A DNA stretch of 8,439 nt from Actinomycetota bacterium (GTDB lineage Bacteria; Actinomycetota; Humimicrobiia; Humimicrobiales; Humimicrobiaceae), in assembly GCA_023488645.1 (NCBI GenBank), contig JAMDDL010000187.1, positions 1 to 8,439 on the forward strand, in the 5' to 3' direction. Below, one piece after another: positions 5,887 to 8,439 of this stretch. The notes under the pieces were generated by a model, which saw only the letters and a program-made list of their open reading frames with translations, was not told where the DNA came from and made no database searches. Position 1 is the first letter of the stretch, and each line of letters begins with the position of its first letter. Position numbers and translations under genes: made by a program.

Positions 5887-5902
5887 TGTTTCACGTGAAA
5901 CA
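5887..5902. promoter_or_regulatory. parS: parS site 2 (ParB/Spo0J binding site)
   Basis: This is a second perfect TGTTTCACGTGAAACA, within an 18-base palindrome (5886-5903), 1436 bases after site 1. It fills most of the 37-base gap between the paralogue and mnmG and ends eight bases before the mnmG ATG. In RNA it could fold into a 7-bp hairpin with an ACGU loop at the position where a ribosome binding site would lie. Confidence 0.95.
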
Positions 5903-5910
5903 TATCGATT

Positions 5911-7785
5911 ATGAAAGAAACAAAAAACAATTATGATGTAATAATAGTTGGAGCTGGTCATGCCGGCTGTGAGGCAGCTCTTGCTTCAGCCAGACTTGGC
6001 CTTAAAACATTATTGCTTACAATAAATATTGATAAAATTGCATTAATGCCATGTAATCCTGCAATAGGCGGGGTTGGTAAAAGCCAGCTTGTTTCAGAAC
6101 TTGATGCATTAGGAGGACAGATGGCATTAACTGCAGACAAGACTTTAATTCAGCTTAAAATCCTGAACAAAAGCAAGGGACCCGCTGTACAGTCCTTAAG
6201 AGCTCAGATTGATAAGAAAGCTTATGAAATTGAGATGAAGAAAATCCTTGAAAATACCGGAAATCTTATTTTAAGGCAGGGAATTGCATGTGCAGTAATT
6301 GTGGAAAATAACATGGTGACAGGCATAGAAATACAGGGGGGTCTAAAATTTTTTGCCAGGGCAGTAATTATAACAACAGGTACTTTTTTAAGAGGGAGAA
6401 TAATTATCGGAGACAGGGAATATAAGGCAGGAAGGATGGGGGAGTATCCGGCAATGAATTTAACCGCCAGTCTGAACAGCATTGGTGTAAAAACAGGCAG
6501 ATATCAGACAGCTACTCCGCCTCGAATAGACAAAAGAAGTATTGATTTTTCAAGAACAATTGAGCAGGCAGGGGAAAAGAAGCCTATGAGCTTTTCTTTT
6601 TGGAAGGATAAAAAAATTTATACAAATATTTCCAGTTTTTTAACTTACACAAATAAAAAAACTCATGAAATCATCGCAAAAAATATAGACCAGTCCCCTA
6701 TAAGATCGGGGATAATAAACACACATGGTCCAAGGCATTGCCCTTCAATTGACAGGAAAGTTATAAATTTTCCTGAAAAAGCAAGACATCCTATTTTTAT
6801 TGAACCTGAAGGGAAAAACACAAATGAAATGTATCTGCAGGGTTTGACAACAAGCATGCCTGTAAATATGCAGCAGCGAATAATAAATTCTGTAGAAGGT
6901 CTTGAAAAAGCAAGAATAATCAGGCCTGGATATGCTGTTGAATATGATTTTGTTTTCCCCAGCCAGCTTCAACTGACTCTTGAGTCCAAAGTAGTGGAAA
7001 ATTTATATTTTGCAGGACAAATTAATGGAACCAGCGGATATGAGGAAGCTGCTGTTCAGGGTTTTATTGCAGGTGTTAATGCTTCACAGAAAATTTTAGG
7101 TAAAGCTCCCCTCATTTTAACAAGAGAAGAAAGCTATATCGGGGTACTGATTGATGATTTGATAACCAAGGAACTCATGGAACCCTACAGAATGTATACT
7201 TCAAGGGCAGAATACAGGCTGTTGCTTAGATCTGATAATGCGGATTTAAGACTTTCCAGGTATGGAAATGAAATTGGACTTATCAGTGGTGCTCAATACA
7301 TGAAGGTCAAAAAAAAAGAAAAGGAAATAAATTATTTAAGGCAATATTTAAAGGAAAAAATCATATTTCCTGATAAAATAAATAATGAAATTTTAAAAAA
7401 TTCAGGTTCATCCGTGCTTGAATTTCCCTCCTCCCTTTATCAGATATTAAAAAGACCTGAAATAAACATAATGAATTTAATAGATAATTTCAGCAATGAT
7501 ATCTGCATAAAGAATCCTGAAGTATTTTATCAGACTGAAATAAATACAAAATATGAAGGATACATATTAAAGCAGCTTGAAGAAATAAAAAAGTATGCAA
7601 ATCTTGAAAGAATTTTTGTACCGCAAAAGATTGATTATTTTAAAATAAGAGGACTTACATTTGAAGCACAGGAAAAATTAACTGCTGTTAAACCAAATAC
7701 ACTTGGACAGGCCTCAAGAATAGCAGGAGTTTCTCCTGCAGATATCTCCATACTTATGATAAATTTAAAATCTAAAAAATCTTAG
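5911..7785 (+). CDS. mnmG: tRNA uridine-5-carboxymethylaminomethyl modification enzyme MnmG
   Basis: MnmG (GidA) is the FAD- and NADH-dependent partner of MnmE in wobble uridine 34 modification of tRNA in the cytoplasm. The 624-residue length is normal. Visible features are the dinucleotide-binding GAGHAGCEAA (14-23), MPCNPAIGG with Cys48, TPPRIDK (202-208), GPRHCPSI with Cys277, EPEGKNTNEMY, and FAGQINGTSGYEEAA (367-381). The C-terminal domain starts near EPYRMYTSRAEYRLLLRSDNADLRL (424-448) and ends with the family's LGQASRIAGVSPADI. Both cysteines implicated in catalysis are present, so this copy should be the active enzyme. The ATG lacks a Shine-Dalgarno sequence; parS site 2 occupies that space. 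An in-frame TGA at 5896 rules out a longer start. The stop is five bases before rsmG. Confidence 0.98.
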   Translation: MKETKNNYDVIIVGAGHAGCEAALASARLGLKTLLLTINIDKIALMPCNPAIGGVGKSQLVSELDALGGQMALTADKTLIQLKILNKSKGPAVQSLRAQIDKKAYEIEMKKILENTGNLILRQGIACAVIVENNMVTGIEIQGGLKFFARAVIITTGTFLRGRIIIGDREYKAGRMGEYPAMNLTASLNSIGVKTGRYQTATPPRIDKRSIDFSRTIEQAGEKKPMSFSFWKDKKIYTNISSFLTYTNKKTHEIIAKNIDQSPIRSGIINTHGPRHCPSIDRKVINFPEKARHPIFIEPEGKNTNEMYLQGLTTSMPVNMQQRIINSVEGLEKARIIRPGYAVEYDFVFPSQLQLTLESKVVENLYFAGQINGTSGYEEAAVQGFIAGVNASQKILGKAPLILTREESYIGVLIDDLITKELMEPYRMYTSRAEYRLLLRSDNADLRLSRYGNEIGLISGAQYMKVKKKEKEINYLRQYLKEKIIFPDKINNEILKNSGSSVLEFPSSLYQILKRPEINIMNLIDNFSNDICIKNPEVFYQTEINTKYEGYILKQLEEIKKYANLERIFVPQKIDYFKIRGLTFEAQEKLTAVKPNTLGQASRIAGVSPADISILMINLKSKKS

Positions 7786-7790
7786 AGTCC

Positions 7791-8439
7791 ATGTCGCTTA
7801 ATACAAAAAATAATTATAGTGAAATTTTAAAGACTTATTTAAAAGAAATGTGTGTTGATTTTACAGATGGCGACATTTTAAAAATACTTTCCTTTATTGA
7901 AGAAATTTATAACTTTAATTTTAAAACCAATATTGTGGGCACTAAAGATAAAGAGGGGATTTTTTGCAGGCACATACTTGACTGTCTTTCCATTTTTTCA
8001 TTAAAAGAAGAGTTTAATAAGCAATATCTTTTTAACAGAAAGATTCTGGATTTTGGAACAGGAGCAGGGCTTCCTGGAATTTTACTTGCAGTATTATTAA
8101 AAAATACGAAAATATATTTGCTGGAGAAGCACACAAGAAAAGCTGATTTTTTATTAAAAGCAATCACAGATTTTCATCTTTTAAATACTACACTCTTAAA
8201 TTATCCTGCAGAAAAACTTGCAAAAAATCGAAAATTTACATGTTTTTTTGATTATTGTATTGCAAGAGCGGTTGGGAAAATTAATATTTTACTTGAATTA
8301 ATAATTCCATTTTTGAAAAAAAATGGTAAAATATTTTTATATAAAAGCAGGAAGGTTTTTTTGGAAGCAGAAGAATCTTCAGAGATTTTAAAGAAGCTTG
8401 GGCTTGAAATTAACAGGATTGAAGAAATCAGAGTACCTT
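7791..8439 (+). CDS. rsmG: 16S rRNA (guanine527-N7)-methyltransferase RsmG, 3' end missing
   Basis: RsmG (GidB) methylates N7 of G527 in 16S rRNA using S-adenosylmethionine; its loss is known to give low-level streptomycin resistance. The window holds 216 codons and cuts the gene at its right edge, probably short of the end by a few tens of residues. Family features are NFKTNIVG (43-50), RHILDCLSI (60-68), the SAM-binding motif ILDFGTGAGLPGI (85-97), LLEKHTRKADFL (110-121) and ARAVGKINILLELIIPFLKKNGK (158-180). The start is the ATG five bases after mnmG, with no clear Shine-Dalgarno sequence, which suggests translational coupling. The mnmG-rsmG order is widely conserved and is often followed by parA and parB, which would fit the nearby parS sites. 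Confidence 0.95.
   Translation, partial: MSLNTKNNYSEILKTYLKEMCVDFTDGDILKILSFIEEIYNFNFKTNIVGTKDKEGIFCRHILDCLSIFSLKEEFNKQYLFNRKILDFGTGAGLPGILLAVLLKNTKIYLLEKHTRKADFLLKAITDFHLLNTTLLNYPAEKLAKNRKFTCFFDYCIARAVGKINILLELIIPFLKKNGKIFLYKSRKVFLEAEESSEILKKLGLEINRIEEIRVP

Overview
The window carries the conserved gene cluster usually found beside the bacterial replication origin, all on the + strand: rpmH, rnpA, yidD, yidC, jag (khpB), mnmE, an extra mnmG-like gene, mnmG, and rsmG cut off by the right edge. Base composition is strongly AT-rich and lysine, isoleucine and asparagine codons dominate. The short single-domain YidC, the KH-R3H protein, the gene order and two perfect ParB binding sites (parS) point to a low-GC bacterium with a Bacillota-like or Actinomycetota-like origin region. 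The sequence alone does not settle the phylum.

Region 1-649 has no intact gene. It holds a decayed second copy of yidD (about 146-300) that shares 80 identical bases with the real yidD. A 140-bp island follows (362-501, about 50% GC, imperfect 23-bp inverted terminal repeats, internal hairpins) that looks like a small non-autonomous mobile or structured repeat. A good sigma-70 type promoter (566-594) then leads into rpmH. No dnaA gene and no DnaA box were seen here.

Region 650-2850 is one probable operon: ribosomal protein L34, the RNase P protein, the YidD membrane-insertion factor, the YidC insertase and the RNA-binding protein Jag/KhpB. It ends in a clear intrinsic terminator (2881-2914). 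rnpA has no ATG, GTG or TTG start in a plausible place; an ATT behind a strong Shine-Dalgarno sequence is the best start.

Region 3025-8439 is a second transcription unit for tRNA and rRNA modification. MnmE and MnmG together make the xm5U modification at tRNA wobble position 34, and RsmG methylates 16S rRNA. The unusual feature is a 464-residue MnmG paralogue between mnmE and mnmG. It keeps the FAD-binding framework but lacks both cysteines of the MnmG active site and the whole C-terminal domain that contacts MnmE and tRNA. Each of the two mnmG-type genes is preceded by its own perfect parS palindrome sitting where a ribosome binding site would be. This suggests that a parS-mnmG unit was duplicated in tandem and one copy then diverged.
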